DNA of 64,000 nucleotides from Mycoplasmatota bacterium (GTDB taxonomy: Bacteria; Bacillota_I; Bacilli_A; MAG-NZ): positions 647,501 to 711,500 of the forward strand of contig CP074575.1 of assembly GCA_018394315.1 (NCBI GenBank), read 5' to 3'. Positions within the stretch are counted from its first letter, which is position 1, and each line of letters starts with the position of its first letter. The translations under genes and the position numbers were made by a program. The notes beneath the pieces were generated by a model, which saw only the letters and a list, made by a program, of their open reading frames with translations, did not search any database and had not been told where the DNA came from. This document shows positions 11,725-19,965 of the stretch, in pieces.

Positions 11725-11772
11725 GATAAAGTACAAAAACTAGAAGTCAAAAGGACTCCTTGTTTATGCATC

Positions 11773-12105
11773 GCTATAATCAACTCCAACAACTTTGATT
11801 ATAGCATACTTACACATTAATTTAAACCTAGTAGCGTGCGACATAATTTGCTACTAGGTGAAAGTTATTAAACTAAACCAGAGAATTTTTTCATATTTCT
11901 CCTTTAAAATAGACCGCCATTATTATGTTGGCTTTGATGAACCTGACTCTAGCGTGGCGGTCATGGAGTGGGTTCTTCAAAGCCAACATTCTATTTCTCG
12001 CCATATGTGGCGCGTGGCGACTACGTCGCCTATCTGCTTCTTTTTGCTACCTACAGTAAAAACAAATAAATGAACAGCAAGCTGTCATTTTATTTATTTT
12101 ATTAT
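11773..12105 (+). ncRNA. Candidate structured RNA or origin, part 1 (stem-loops plus pseudoknot)
   Basis: There is no credible gene here, but base pairing is very dense. An 11-bp stem at 11773-11783/11795-11805 has an 11-base loop, and a 10-bp stem lies at 11826-11835/11850-11859. Two arms then interleave: GACCGCCA (11912-11919) with TGGCGGTC (11955-11962), and TGTTGGCTTTGA (11926-11937) with TCAAAGCCAACA (11977-11988), the latter extended by GAACC/GGTTC. This order gives a pseudoknot. Hairpins at 11999-12012 and 12016-12030 follow, then an AT-rich hairpin around ACAGCAAGCTGT (12063-12105) that resembles a terminator. The strand and function are not known; an RNA or a single-stranded-DNA origin would both fit. 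Confidence 0.5.
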
Positions 12106-12123
12106 TGTTTAGGTTTTTTGGTT

Positions 12124-12197
12124 TATACGTTTTCGTATAGGTTCGCGCCACTCGACTTGTGTGAGTATTAGACAAGTTTATCCGCTCTAGAGTGGTG
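12124..12197 (+). ncRNA. Candidate structured RNA or origin, part 2
   Basis: A TATACG/CGTATA hairpin (12124-12139) is followed by an 8-bp stem CGCCACTC/GAGTGGTG (12146-12153 with 12190-12197). That stem encloses ACTTGT/ACAAGT (12155-12160 with 12172-12177). Short minus- and plus-strand frames crossing this region lack ribosome sites. It lies just ahead of the methylase operon, so it could be a 5' leader or an origin. Confidence 0.4.
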
Positions 12198-12296
12198 ATG
12201 GTTAGATTCAACTTTACCAAGATGTTTTCACTCATTGATGCTTTATCTGATGATCTAGTTTTTAAATATCTACATATGAAAGTAGAGGATGTTTAA

Positions 12297-13067
12297 ATGC
12301 TAGGAAAATATACAAAGAATAATATTTATAATGAGGATAGTTATGAAGCTATTAAAGAGATACCTAATAAGAGTATTGATTTGATAGTCATTGATCCCCC
12401 TTATAAATTACATATGAGTACTTGTGAGAATGGATTAAATAGTTCTTGTGCAGTAACAAGAGGTATGAGTAAAGTACAACATGAACTGAAGAATAAAAAC
12501 TTACACGTTGGAATAGATAACGAACTCTTACTAGAAATGGTAAGAGTCATGAAAAAGATAAACATATACATCTGGTGTAATAAAAGACAGCTAAAACAGT
12601 ACTTTGATTTCTTTGATAAGTATGAGTGTAACTTCGAACTCCTGGTGTGGTGTAAGACTAATCCAACACCTGCGGTTAACAATACGTTCTTACCTGATAT
12701 AGAGTATTGCTTCTATTTTAGAGAGAAAGGCGTTAGACTCAAAGGAAACTATCACAGCAAGCATAAGTTCTATATTCGTAAAACTAACCAGGAAGAAAAG
12801 GATTTATTCTTACATCCAACTATAAAACCACTTAAGTTTATAAAGAACTTCATCATAAATTCTAGTGATGAAGGAGATATAGTAGCGGACTTCTTTATAG
12901 GTTCGGGTACAACTGCAGTAGCAGCTAAAGAGTTAAACCGTAATTATATAGGTTTTGAAATTGATCCACAATATTACAAGATTGCATTAGATAGAATTAA
13001 TGGAATTACTGCGAGTGGACAAACAAGTATATTTACAGATTTTAAAAGTATGGAGGAAGTAAAATGA
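12297..13067 (+). CDS. DNA (adenine-N6) methyltransferase, DPPY type
   Basis: 256 residues. The order is catalytic DPPY (residues 33-36) first and the SAM-binding loop DFFIGSGTT near residue 198 later, as in beta-class N6-adenine or N4-cytosine enzymes; the family name is D12/N6_N4_Mtase. No restriction gene is adjacent, so it is probably an orphan element methylase protecting DNA or regulating replication. It overlaps the next gene (ATGA) and begins a run of five phage-like genes. Confidence 0.88.
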   Translation: MLGKYTKNNIYNEDSYEAIKEIPNKSIDLIVIDPPYKLHMSTCENGLNSSCAVTRGMSKVQHELKNKNLHVGIDNELLLEMVRVMKKINIYIWCNKRQLKQYFDFFDKYECNFELLVWCKTNPTPAVNNTFLPDIEYCFYFREKGVRLKGNYHSKHKFYIRKTNQEEKDLFLHPTIKPLKFIKNFIINSSDEGDIVADFFIGSGTTAVAAKELNRNYIGFEIDPQYYKIALDRINGITASGQTSIFTDFKSMEEVK

Positions 13068-13360
13068 GAGTAATTAGTAAGGAATTGGAGGTTGATGTTA
13101 ATTACGAAGAAGTAAGTATCGTTGTTGATAAAGGTTTGATTAAAGATGAGTTAAGAGATGATTTTGGTTATGTGAAGATATTTAAACAACTTCTTTATAA
13201 GATTCGTGGCCATAACACAAGAGATTATACCGTAGAGGCAGTTAGTGGCCATCATATCTTTCTATTAGGTGTGTATGATACACATGAACTAGCAGTTAAA
13301 GCTCGAAGTGAAATTACTGAAGCATTTATTGAAGATAAAGAAATATTTTATTTGAAGTAA
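13064..13360 (+). CDS. Unrecognised 98-residue protein of the phage-like operon
   Basis: It starts inside the methylase stop codon (ATGA overlap) and is therefore translationally coupled. It is acidic and soluble with no membrane segment. The sequence alternates strands and helices (GHHIFLLGVYDTHELAVKAR in the C-terminal half) without a motif I recognise. Position between a methylase and a late-type regulator suggests an accessory phage or satellite protein. Confidence 0.65.
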   Translation: MRVISKELEVDVNYEEVSIVVDKGLIKDELRDDFGYVKIFKQLLYKIRGHNTRDYTVEAVSGHHIFLLGVYDTHELAVKARSEITEAFIEDKEIFYLK

Positions 13361-13372
13361 AGAGGTGATTTT

Positions 13373-13660
13373 ATGGTACTTAGTACTAGTGATAACGGAA
13401 AGTATTTTAAAGGTGTTTATAGTGGTTTCTTCTCTAAAACAAAACTTAGTGGAATCATTAAGAAAGTTAATTTAAATAAAGTAAGTGTCCAGGTACTAAC
13501 TACACTTGATGGATGGACTTATGTGGCTACCTTAATGTGTAGTGCTATACATGAAGTATCTGATAAACCACTAGTATGTATTAATGTTGAAGAGATAAGG
13601 AAATCAATTGAATATCATAGAAGTATTGAAAGACAAAAACGAGATATAACTCGATTATAA
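13373..13660 (+). CDS. Unrecognised 95-residue protein of the phage-like operon
   Basis: Preceded by AAAGAGGTG, 12 bp after the previous stop. A beta-rich first part (SGIIKKVNLNKVSVQVLTTL) is followed by a basic helical tail. No family recognised. The tight spacing supports one operon with its neighbours. Confidence 0.6.
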   Translation: MVLSTSDNGKYFKGVYSGFFSKTKLSGIIKKVNLNKVSVQVLTTLDGWTYVATLMCSAIHEVSDKPLVCINVEEIRKSIEYHRSIERQKRDITRL

Positions 13661-13673
13661 ATGAGGTGAGTAA

Positions 13674-14030
13674 ATGTCAGTTTCAAAGTTTACATATAAG
13701 ACATTTCAATCTTATAACGAGATAAAGGATGAGATTGGTTACTTAGAGTTAAGAGAGTATGTACTGAAAAATCTAAATACAAGAGGTAATACTTTAAAAG
13801 AGTTAAAGTCTATACATGAAAGACTTCCAGAACTAAGAAAAGTACTATCGACTATTGAAAGTAAGATTGAAGAGTTTAGTAAAGAAAACGATAAGCAATA
13901 CCAGGTATTATTTTTAAAGATTATCAAGAGAAAAAGTTACTATCAAATAGCAAGTGAAGTTGATTATAGTGTAAGACATATACAAAGAATCTGTACTGAG
14001 TTTAAAAGAGCTACTAAAGCAGTAGCTTAG
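13674..14030 (+). CDS. Phage-type transcriptional regulator, RinA/ArpU-like
   Basis: 118 residues. A helical first half is followed by a sigma-region-4-like helix-turn-helix in the last 35 residues (YYQIASEVDYSVRHIQRICT), the pattern of RinA/ArpU/DUF722 late-gene activators of Firmicutes phages. It is preceded by GAGGTGAG. It sits between small unknown genes and a DnaD-like gene, so it may control packaging-type or replication genes; no structural genes are present in the window. Confidence 0.7.
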   Translation: MSVSKFTYKTFQSYNEIKDEIGYLELREYVLKNLNTRGNTLKELKSIHERLPELRKVLSTIESKIEEFSKENDKQYQVLFLKIIKRKSYYQIASEVDYSVRHIQRICTEFKRATKAVA

Positions 14031-14048
14031 AAGAAAGGGGGTACTATA

Positions 14049-14897
14049 ATGAAGAAAACTAGATATCATTTCTTTGGAACAGATCCAAACGGACAGTACA
14101 TGGAACATGCATTCACTGATTCATTAAAATTGTTTCAGACTATAGTACCCTGGATGTTGGATAAAGACTTAGAAGAGATTCAAATAACATCACTTAGTTT
14201 AGCAGTAAGATGTCATTTCACTACTAAAGAGTTCCAGGATGAATTTAACCAGGCTAGAAGATTAGGAACTCTAACTGAAGAAATGAAGTTAAAGAAACAT
14301 AGACTAGATTCACGAGTAAATAAGGCATTGGGAATTCTTAAAAACAAGTTAAGACTAATTAATACTAGACAAGTTCATATGAAAGACTTTAATGGGTCCA
14401 AACGTTTTATATCACTTAACAATCCTGAGGTTAATAGATTAGTTTCCACAATGAATCGTGATATAAGAGAATATGAAATTGAAGGTAAGTTATATAACAT
14501 TAAAAAGCATAAAGGACTCTTAATTGTGATTCGAAAGTTTATAAGATACAGAATAGTAACGTTAGAATCAGCAATTAAGAAGTATAAAGATAAGTGGAAT
14601 AAGTATATTAACGCTCAACGTAGAGCGAAGAAAACTAGAGATTTAGTATCGGTCATAGAAAACAACCAGGATGTAATTAAGCTTGTAGAGATTGAATATA
14701 AGCGTAAATTATCATCTAAGGAACGATTTATCATATCGAGGTGGAGATATGATTATGAAGATATTAAGAGTGCTCTACTGAAGACTCTGCAGCTTAAGAA
14801 GTGTAGCGTAGAGTACATGAATAAAATCTTAGAAAGTAGACATCAAGTAATAACTAAAAATTCAGAGCAATTTGACCGATTTGCCGAACAATTTTAA
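14049..14897 (+). CDS. DnaD-like replication protein of the element
   Basis: 282 residues, basic and largely helical. Residues about 210-265 (VIKLVEIEYKRKLSSKER, then ISRWRYDY and YMNKILES) match the spacing of the DnaD/DnaB_2 C-terminal domain, which binds DNA and helps load helicase in phage replication modules. The N-terminal ~200 residues are not recognised. The ribosome site AGAAAGGGGG is strong. The DnaD call rests on pattern alone and is moderate. Confidence 0.55.
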   Translation: MKKTRYHFFGTDPNGQYMEHAFTDSLKLFQTIVPWMLDKDLEEIQITSLSLAVRCHFTTKEFQDEFNQARRLGTLTEEMKLKKHRLDSRVNKALGILKNKLRLINTRQVHMKDFNGSKRFISLNNPEVNRLVSTMNRDIREYEIEGKLYNIKKHKGLLIVIRKFIRYRIVTLESAIKKYKDKWNKYINAQRRAKKTRDLVSVIENNQDVIKLVEIEYKRKLSSKERFIISRWRYDYEDIKSALLKTLQLKKCSVEYMNKILESRHQVITKNSEQFDRFAEQF

Positions 14898-15473
14898 AGA
14901 AAGGATTCTTAGGAATCTAACTTTAAACTGTAATATAAACAATCAAGATTTTCTTGGTTATTTTTTTTATGAAGATTCTATAAGGTGGGTAAATGGTTTT
15001 ATAAGATGGGATTATGGAACTTACCAAACGGCAATATGGTACCAGGTATATGTGTATAATGTGGGTATGTCAGTATAAGTATTAATAAGAGATATTAGAA
15101 GAATTTTATATTGTATCAATTGATTCACATTGTTTTTACAAACAAATCTTTCTTTAAAGAGTAGTAAACATTACTAGGATATAACTCAACTGATGTCATT
15201 CTATGAGAATAGTCTCAAATCTAACAATCTTTATAGTATTTTGTAGATATCAGTTTCAGAAGTTTGTTCCTTTTAATTGGATAGAACACTTTGTTTAGAA
15301 TACGTAAAAAAAGAGGACTTGCATAAAACTCTACTGTTTGTCGAAACTTGTCGATTGGTACAAATAGTATGCGCAAGTGATTTGTGATATAATTTATTTG
15401 TATAAATTTGTAGAATATATAATATAATTAAGAACCTATATCTTTATATTAAGATTAGAAAAGAGGTGAAAAA
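14898..15473. other. Non-coding stretch ahead of the defence pair
   Basis: A 68-codon frame (14872-15078) has no ribosome site and looks like decay. The rest is AT-rich with stops in all frames. A likely promoter lies near the end (TATAAT at about 15386, with a second TATAAT near 15420) and would serve the gene at 15474. Confidence 0.4.
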
Positions 15474-16502
15474 ATGGTTTTTATTAATGGCACTATATCT
15501 AAGCGAATAATTGAAAGAAAATGTCTTGACGAATCAGGTATAAATGCTCTTAATGGTTTTTCATTTCAGTTTTCAAACGCTATCTATGAAATTGTTGAAA
15601 GATATAAAGGATGCAAGAATTTTTCTATAGTATTTGAGTCTCATGACGACTTTTTGATAATTGACACAAAAGCATTATTCCTCTTTCAGGCAAAAAACTT
15701 TAAAGATAAGACTTTTACTGCACAAAACATTACTAGTGCTAAGGAAAAGTCAATTCTAGCTAAGATGAATCAGGCAAGAGATAATATCAAAGATATCATA
15801 GAAGAAAATGTGATTAGTTATCTCATTATAAACAATGAGAATTCAAAAATCGGATTCAGAGTGAAGCCTAAGAAGAATGAGAAAGCGTACAACACGGAAG
15901 AATATATTGATAAAGTGTGCCTCAGCGTGATATCTGATGACTGTAAGGAAAAGGTACTAGATATACTAAACAACGAAAAGGAATTAGAGACCTTTTTCAT
16001 TAAGAGACAGCTTAGATATTCAAAACATTCAGACGATGTAAGATTATTTATAGAAGACGTACTAAACGATAAGTTTACTGAACCGAAAGTAAATCTTTCA
16101 TCAATATATGATTTTTTAGAAAGACAGATAAAAAATTCAATGTTAGAAAAAAAATACTATAGTTTTACTGACATGGACTCAGATATGCGTAATATCGTGA
16201 GTTTCCAAGTTGATGAGTTTGATGCATTTAGTGAACTTATTTACTTACTAGTAGATTACGATACAGGTGAAAAAAATATCATTAGGAATAGATATAAGGA
16301 GTATGTTACAAAACTGGCAGGGAGTAGAATCAATGATGTATTTAATGACTTTCAATACGTTAAATCCGTTGTTAATAGAGATGACTTGCTAGAAGATAAT
16401 TTGAGACAAGTTCAGCGTGAGAAATTACTAAGTTTTTATGACGGTGAGGAAATTGTATCATTAATTTTGTTAGCTTATGGGGAGAAAAAAAATGATGAAT
16501 AA
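15474..16502 (+). CDS. Cap4-type (DUF4297) nuclease effector, LmuA-like
   Basis: 342 residues. The first ~110 residues match the DUF4297/Cap4 dsDNA nuclease pattern: an early G-x-x-F-Q-F-type helix, DDFLIID near residues 58-64, then FLFQAKNF with Gln72-x-Lys74, the (E/Q)xK half of a PD-(D/E)XK site. The C-terminal ~200 residues are a separate helical domain, as in Lamassu/ABC-3C effectors. It overlaps the SMC-like ATPase gene by 11 bp, so the two form one operon. Known Lamassu LmuA proteins act in abortive antiphage defence by cutting DNA after sensing through the ATPase. Confidence 0.75.
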   Translation: MVFINGTISKRIIERKCLDESGINALNGFSFQFSNAIYEIVERYKGCKNFSIVFESHDDFLIIDTKALFLFQAKNFKDKTFTAQNITSAKEKSILAKMNQARDNIKDIIEENVISYLIINNENSKIGFRVKPKKNEKAYNTEEYIDKVCLSVISDDCKEKVLDILNNEKELETFFIKRQLRYSKHSDDVRLFIEDVLNDKFTEPKVNLSSIYDFLERQIKNSMLEKKYYSFTDMDSDMRNIVSFQVDEFDAFSELIYLLVDYDTGEKNIIRNRYKEYVTKLAGSRINDVFNDFQYVKSVVNRDDLLEDNLRQVQREKLLSFYDGEEIVSLILLAYGEKKNDE

Positions 16503-18189
16503 ACTGGTTTTGAATAAATTTATCATTCTTAGCGAGGAAGAAAAATCAGCTATAGAGATTGATTTTAGCAATAACTTAAACATCTTTGTAGGTAAGAATA
16601 AATCCGGAAAATCATCACTCGCAAAATCGATATTATACACCCTGGGGTGTGATGTGGTTTTTGAGAATTCATGGAAGAATTTAGGGAAAACATATTTGTT
16701 GTTTTTCTCGTATGGCAATCAAAGTTACTCTATCAAGAGAGTGAATTTAGTTGGTAAGTATAATAATCAAAAAGGGTCTAACGTCTTTGAAGTTATAGAC
16801 CTGGAAACCCAAAAAATATACAAGTTCAACAAAACTACAGAATTTGCTTTTTTCTTGAACGAGCTATTCGGACTAAAGATAAGATTGTTGACCAGAAAAA
16901 AGTTGGAAACTTCAATTATATATCCGAATCACATGTTTCTCTTGAACTATCTAGATCAAGATACCAGTTGGGGAAATTTACTCACTGACACTTTTAACAA
17001 CCAGTCTTTTTTACTAGATTACAAGAATAGTATTTTGGATTTTTTCACAGGATTAAGGACGAATAAGTACTATGAATTAAGTAACAAAATTAAAGAACTA
17101 CAGAATGAAAAACATACTCTTAAGTTGGAATACGATAGTCTAAAGAAATTATACGAAATTAATCTGAAGAAAATTAATAAAATTGAGAACATAGACGTAG
17201 ATGTGTTTAAGGAGAGTATTAAGCTAATAAATAATCATGTCGAAGCCATAATAGGTAAAGAAGCAAAATTGAAAAAGAAGCTTTCATCATTTCTCTACGA
17301 GAGGAGTAAATTATTAGTACTTAATGAAAACCATGATGCAACATTAGAAAAGTCAGATCTTGACGCAAGTGGAAATTGTCCAGTTTGTGGTCTTCATAGG
17401 AAAATGGAGACCAAAAATTTATTTAGGATTACAACTAATATGTACGAACTAAGAAAAGAAAGAGATATGAACCTAGTAAGATTGGCGGACTTGGAGTTGA
17501 AAATCGAAAAGACAAAGGCTGACATAAACCTACTATCAGAAGAACAAAAATCAATGAGCATGCAGTTGAGAGTCGGAAATGAAAAACTTGACTTAATAGA
17601 ATCTATGAAAAATTTTGGCATAATTGAACTGAGTCAGGAATTAGAGAAAGAGTTCATGGAGAAATTATCTAAGATTGAAAGTTTAAACTCTGATATAAAG
17701 ATGAAGCAAAAAATCCTTAAGAGTTTTGATGATAATGAGCAGTTGGTATCGGATTATTATAAAAACTTAAAGAGAATTTTCAATAAACTTAAGATTAATT
17801 TTAAATTCAAGAATGATGCAAATGATTTTATGAGATTCAGCACTTCCTACTCTGGAACGGATAGGGTTTTGTCAATAATTGGATTCTATTTAAATGTCAA
17901 TAGATTTACAACACAGAATTACGACATACCTACTTTTCCATTTATTTTAGATACGTTATATAAAGAAGATTTTGATGACAAAAACGAGTTGAATCTAATT
18001 GAAGTATACATTTTAGAAGTGAGCCAACTAAATCAGCAACAGCTTCTTTTTACATCTGATAAGGCCGAGCTCATATCGTATTTAACAGAAAGTAATATAA
18101 AATATAATGTGATTGAGGGATATAGAAAATTACTAGATGTCAAAAAATATGACGACATCAAGAAAAGATATGCCCAGTTTAATTTATAG
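16492..18189 (+). CDS. SMC/Rad50-like ATPase with zinc hook, LmuB-like
   Basis: About 565 residues. Walker A GKNKSGKSS lies at residues 34-42, followed by long coiled-coil-like arms around a zinc-hook CPVC (Cys296, Cys299). The C-terminal part has a signature-like SYSGTDRVLSII and a Walker B-like FPFILDTLYKED. This is the layout of the short SMC ATPases of Lamassu/ABC-3C defence systems. The start at 16492 is chosen because GGGGAG lies 7 bp upstream and it overlaps the nuclease stop. The third Lamassu component (LmuC, middle component) is not found next to it. Confidence 0.8.
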   Translation: MMNKLVLNKFIILSEEEKSAIEIDFSNNLNIFVGKNKSGKSSLAKSILYTLGCDVVFENSWKNLGKTYLLFFSYGNQSYSIKRVNLVGKYNNQKGSNVFEVIDLETQKIYKFNKTTEFAFFLNELFGLKIRLLTRKKLETSIIYPNHMFLLNYLDQDTSWGNLLTDTFNNQSFLLDYKNSILDFFTGLRTNKYYELSNKIKELQNEKHTLKLEYDSLKKLYEINLKKINKIENIDVDVFKESIKLINNHVEAIIGKEAKLKKKLSSFLYERSKLLVLNENHDATLEKSDLDASGNCPVCGLHRKMETKNLFRITTNMYELRKERDMNLVRLADLELKIEKTKADINLLSEEQKSMSMQLRVGNEKLDLIESMKNFGIIELSQELEKEFMEKLSKIESLNSDIKMKQKILKSFDDNEQLVSDYYKNLKRIFNKLKINFKFKNDANDFMRFSTSYSGTDRVLSIIGFYLNVNRFTTQNYDIPTFPFILDTLYKEDFDDKNELNLIEVYILEVSQLNQQQLLFTSDKAELISYLTESNIKYNVIEGYRKLLDVKKYDDIKKRYAQFNL

Positions 18190-18268
18190 AAAGCACTTAA
18201 AAAAACATCTTACACCTTTGCTAAAATCGACGATTGAATACATAGGGTCAATGGTCTTAAATTTGAAG

Positions 18269-18291
18269 ACGAGAAAACTTCTCGTTTTTTT
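18269..18291 (+). terminator. Intrinsic terminator after the Lamassu-like pair
   Basis: ACGAGAA and TTCTCGT pair around AAC, followed by seven T. It lies 80 bp after the ATPase stop. Confidence 0.85.
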
Positions 18292-18440
18292 AGTTTATTG
18301 TAGGTTTAGTATAGCCAGTGAAAAGTAACTTGATGAATTATCTCTCTAATAAGATAGTAATGTTATTATTGTTATTCAACTCAATTAAATTATTTTTCGA
18401 TAATATCATTAATAGAGCTTGCAGGGATTGAAAACAAGCC

Positions 18441-18460
18441 AAAGGACATTGAGTCCTTTT
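18441..18460. repeat. GGAC-type palindromic repeat copy
   Basis: AAAGGAC ATTGA GTCCTTTT, a terminator-like hairpin sharing loop and stem with copies at 27220 and 27514. It is preceded by GGGATTGAAAAC, which resembles the tRNA-Phe fragments found elsewhere. Confidence 0.5.
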
Positions 18461-18529
18461 AAATTTGTTATTACTTATCAATGTGATATTATTAGAGTAA
18501 AGAAGTCTAGAATGTAAAGGAGAGATATT

Positions 18530-18868
18530 ATGAATTATAGTGATAGTATTAAAAAAATATTTGAGAACATGAAAGATATCGAAAAGAAACTTGAAAGTAA
18601 ATTGAATCAATTATCTTTCGATCCTAATACCAGTCTTGAAGTTAGAATTACTTTAGAGACGGAAGGTGCATTTGTTAGAATTAATCAGTGGAATGCTCCA
18701 TTAGAAAATATAGATAATTTAGATAAGGAAGAATTTTTTAATGGTGTATATATTAATATAATCAAATCTTTAGACCTCTATGTAAACAAGATGACTTGGA
18801 GTACCCGAGATTTTGATAAGTCTTTAGTTGAGAAAATCCAAACCGCTTTTAATGAAGAAATTGAGTGA
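18530..18868 (+). CDS. Hypothetical 112-residue cytoplasmic protein
   Basis: Well placed behind AAAGGAGAG. The first ~30 residues form an amphipathic, charged helix (KKIFENMKDIEKKLESKL); an alternating strand pattern follows and the end is again helical. No family recognised. It is a solitary cargo gene of the island. Confidence 0.6.
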   Translation: MNYSDSIKKIFENMKDIEKKLESKLNQLSFDPNTSLEVRITLETEGAFVRINQWNAPLENIDNLDKEEFFNGVYINIIKSLDLYVNKMTWSTRDFDKSLVEKIQTAFNEEIE

Positions 18869-18935
18869 TAATTTTTTTTATAACTTTATGAAATAAGATG
18901 TAGTGGAGCAAGTTTATCATTTGAAGGAGAGTATC

Positions 18936-19670
18936 ATGAAAAATATAATTAAGATGTTGGGAGTAATAGTCATTATATTTTTGGTAACTATTATAGCTAT
19001 TGATAAATATATGGCCATAGTTCCGGATTTACATGTAAATAAAGGGGAAACCAATATTGAAGTTAAGAAAGTGTCTTATTGTTGGGAAGCATTGCTAAGC
19101 GGTATTTGCGTAGACACAATAAATCCAGAAGACATGCTGAAGGGGATTGAGCCAACAAAAGTTAAGCCCGGTGATACTTTAAGGTTGGATTTTTCAAAAA
19201 GCCCAGATACAGTTCGTGCATCAGTTTATGAAATTAATCAACCACTAGACTATGATATAGAATATGGACTATTAAAAGTTCCAGAAGAGAAAGGAGTTTA
19301 TATTATCAATGTGCTTGGAGGATGGGGAGGAGGAGCTGTTCCATATGTTCTTACGATAGAAGTTGAGGGTGAGAAGGTGCCAGAGCAAAACTGGATAAAT
19401 CGACCACAATTAGTTTATGAAGGCCTATGGTATTTGTTAAAATCTGATTCTCATATAGATATAGATATAGATTCACTTGAACTAAATTATATAGGAGTAC
19501 TGACTGGAGAAGATGACTTAGTATTTAAGCCAAGAGACAACCTTGAATCTAATACACATATAGGTTATTATCTTTTTGTAAATAAAAACGATACTTCAAA
19601 TTTATATGTCTATGTATCACCAGGTCTCACAATAGTTGAACCTGAAAGTTTAATTATTTTCAAAAGATAA
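18936..19670 (+). CDS. Membrane-anchored hypothetical protein
   Basis: About 244 residues. The start at 18936 is chosen because GAAGGAGAG precedes it; the longer frame has none. One N-terminal transmembrane anchor (about residues 7-25, with VIVIIFLVTIIAI) is followed by an extracytoplasmic domain rich in beta strands. An Ig-like portion contains GVYIINVLGGWGGGAV. Two Cys (CWEALLSGIC) could form a disulfide. Function unknown. Confidence 0.65.
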   Translation: MKNIIKMLGVIVIIFLVTIIAIDKYMAIVPDLHVNKGETNIEVKKVSYCWEALLSGICVDTINPEDMLKGIEPTKVKPGDTLRLDFSKSPDTVRASVYEINQPLDYDIEYGLLKVPEEKGVYIINVLGGWGGGAVPYVLTIEVEGEKVPEQNWINRPQLVYEGLWYLLKSDSHIDIDIDSLELNYIGVLTGEDDLVFKPRDNLESNTHIGYYLFVNKNDTSNLYVYVSPGLTIVEPESLIIFKR

Positions 19671-19803
19671 TAGTTAGGTCGATAAAAATAGTAGAATTTG
19701 AGAGCGGCGAAGAAGCTCGATTAGTTATAAGTACTAAAACATATCTTCTCTACCAATTAGTGATGAGTGCTGTAATGATTTATTTGTTGGAACTATTCAA
19801 GGT

Positions 19804-19894
19804 TAGGATTGAAAATCCATGTGTCGTCGGTTCGATGTTGACTGAAGTCCGATATATTAGTTCTGATAAACAAAGGGGATATGACATCCCTTTT
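19804..19894 (+). repeat. tRNA-Phe-derived direct repeat, copy A
   Basis: The sequence from AGGATTGAAAATCC through the T-arm-like TCGGTTCGA and ACTGAAG matches the 3' half of the tRNA-Phe gene at 48672. It continues with an unrelated tail ending in the hairpin GGGATATGACATCCC and T run. A near-identical copy lies at 20972, and the Nudix gene is the only gene between them. Confidence 0.8.
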
Positions 19895-19965
19895 GTTGTT
19901 TTATATTAATAAATATATACGACTGTGTATTTATGGTATAATTAACTGCAAAACGGGGGGACATT

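Noticed and set aside
11858-12073. 71-codon plus-strand frame in the structured region
   Set aside because: It starts at GTG without a ribosome site, has no recognisable protein pattern, and its codons are those of the inverted-repeat arms.
14872-15078. 68-codon frame overlapping the DnaD-like gene end
   Set aside because: No ribosome site and no conserved pattern; probably decay or chance.
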